This document shows, in pieces, positions 63,844 to 64,000 of a stretch of 64,000 bases of DNA. The stretch spans positions 88,840 through 152,839 of the forward strand of contig NZ_VIRG01000052.1 of NCBI RefSeq assembly GCF_008107695.1, in the 5' to 3' direction. Position numbers and translations under genes: made by a program. Below the pieces are notes generated by a model. It saw only the letters and a program-made list of their open reading frames with translations, searched no databases and was not told the DNA's origin. Origin of the DNA: Stappia sp. BW2. GTDB lineage: Bacteria > Pseudomonadota > Alphaproteobacteria > Rhizobiales > Stappiaceae. Within the stretch, counting starts at the first letter, position 1, and the number at the start of each line of letters is the position of its first letter.

Positions 63844-63875
63844 ATTGAGCCGGCAAGTTCACTTGCCGGCTCAAT
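63844..63875. terminator. Perfect 15-base inverted repeat after the GH16 gene
   Basis: ATTGAGCCGGCAAGT is followed after TC by its exact complement. The stem ends 24 to 55 bases past the stop codon and has no T run, so it may be a factor-dependent end or a cruciform. It marks the end of the exopolysaccharide operon. Confidence 0.55.
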
Positions 63876-64000
63876 GTATGTGTCGGCTGCTGTTCGCAAT
63901 CGAGAATTTGGCACGATTTCGGAAATCGCTCATATGTATCCGGCCTGTTAGTCGGCTCGCGGGCCGTGGCCTTGATGGGGTTACGCACGCGCCGTGGTCT

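Overview
The window is a GC-rich stretch of an alphaproteobacterial chromosome. Gene families and order suggest a marine Stappiaceae-type organism (Roseibium/Labrenzia-like), but this is a judgement from gene content, with no rRNA or marker gene present. No tRNA, rRNA, insertion sequence, phage or CRISPR array was seen. Genes are tightly packed, often with ATGA start/stop overlaps, and the AT-rich intervals mark promoters.

Region 1 (1-5471) is the edge of a sulfur-oxidation (sox) locus: a soxW-like thioredoxin cut by the window edge, a CcdA/SoxV electron carrier, SoxS, an ArsR-type persulfide-sensor repressor (SoxR/SqrR-like), two YeeE/YedE thiosulfate-type transporters and a Tat-exported metallo-beta-lactamase-fold hydrolase. 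Region 2 (5587-15285) is a uronate operon, transcribed leftward: uxaC, a TRAP transporter (dctP-dctQ-dctM), kdgF, kduI, kduD, a uxuB-type reductase and uxuA, with a divergent GntR/FCD regulator. An L,D-transpeptidase lipoprotein and two inverted dispersed repeats follow.

Region 3 (16672-24038) is a homoprotocatechuate meta-cleavage operon (hpaF-E-D, an aromatic amino acid decarboxylase, hpaG-H-I) with a divergent MarR regulator. Region 4 (24151-33036) has an IclR regulator with a HAD hydrolase and a class III aminotransferase on one strand, and a tripartite tricarboxylate transporter (tctC-B-A), an aldehyde dehydrogenase and a Tm-1-like protein on the other. This looks like uptake and oxidation of an unidentified compound. 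A large FAD/GcvT methylamine-type dehydrogenase follows.

Region 5 (36174-63820) is the most unusual part. A membrane histidine kinase and a REC-EAL response regulator lie next to an exopolysaccharide locus. Its core (MarR-type regulator divergent from a type I secretion ABC transporter, an HlyD adaptor, then a small RTX calcium-binding protein) repeats the arrangement of the Sinorhizobium meliloti galactoglucan genes expG-expD1-expD2-expE1. Downstream lie glycosyltransferases, a methyltransferase, two polysaccharide pyruvyl transferases, a glycosyltransferase-like protein with degraded catalytic motifs, a coiled-coil membrane protein, an unrecognised 509-residue protein and a Tat-exported GH16 glycanase. 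TTCGAA-centred palindromes recur in AT-rich DNA at the regulator/ABC promoter, before the RTX gene, and more weakly before the unrecognised protein, suggesting one regulon.
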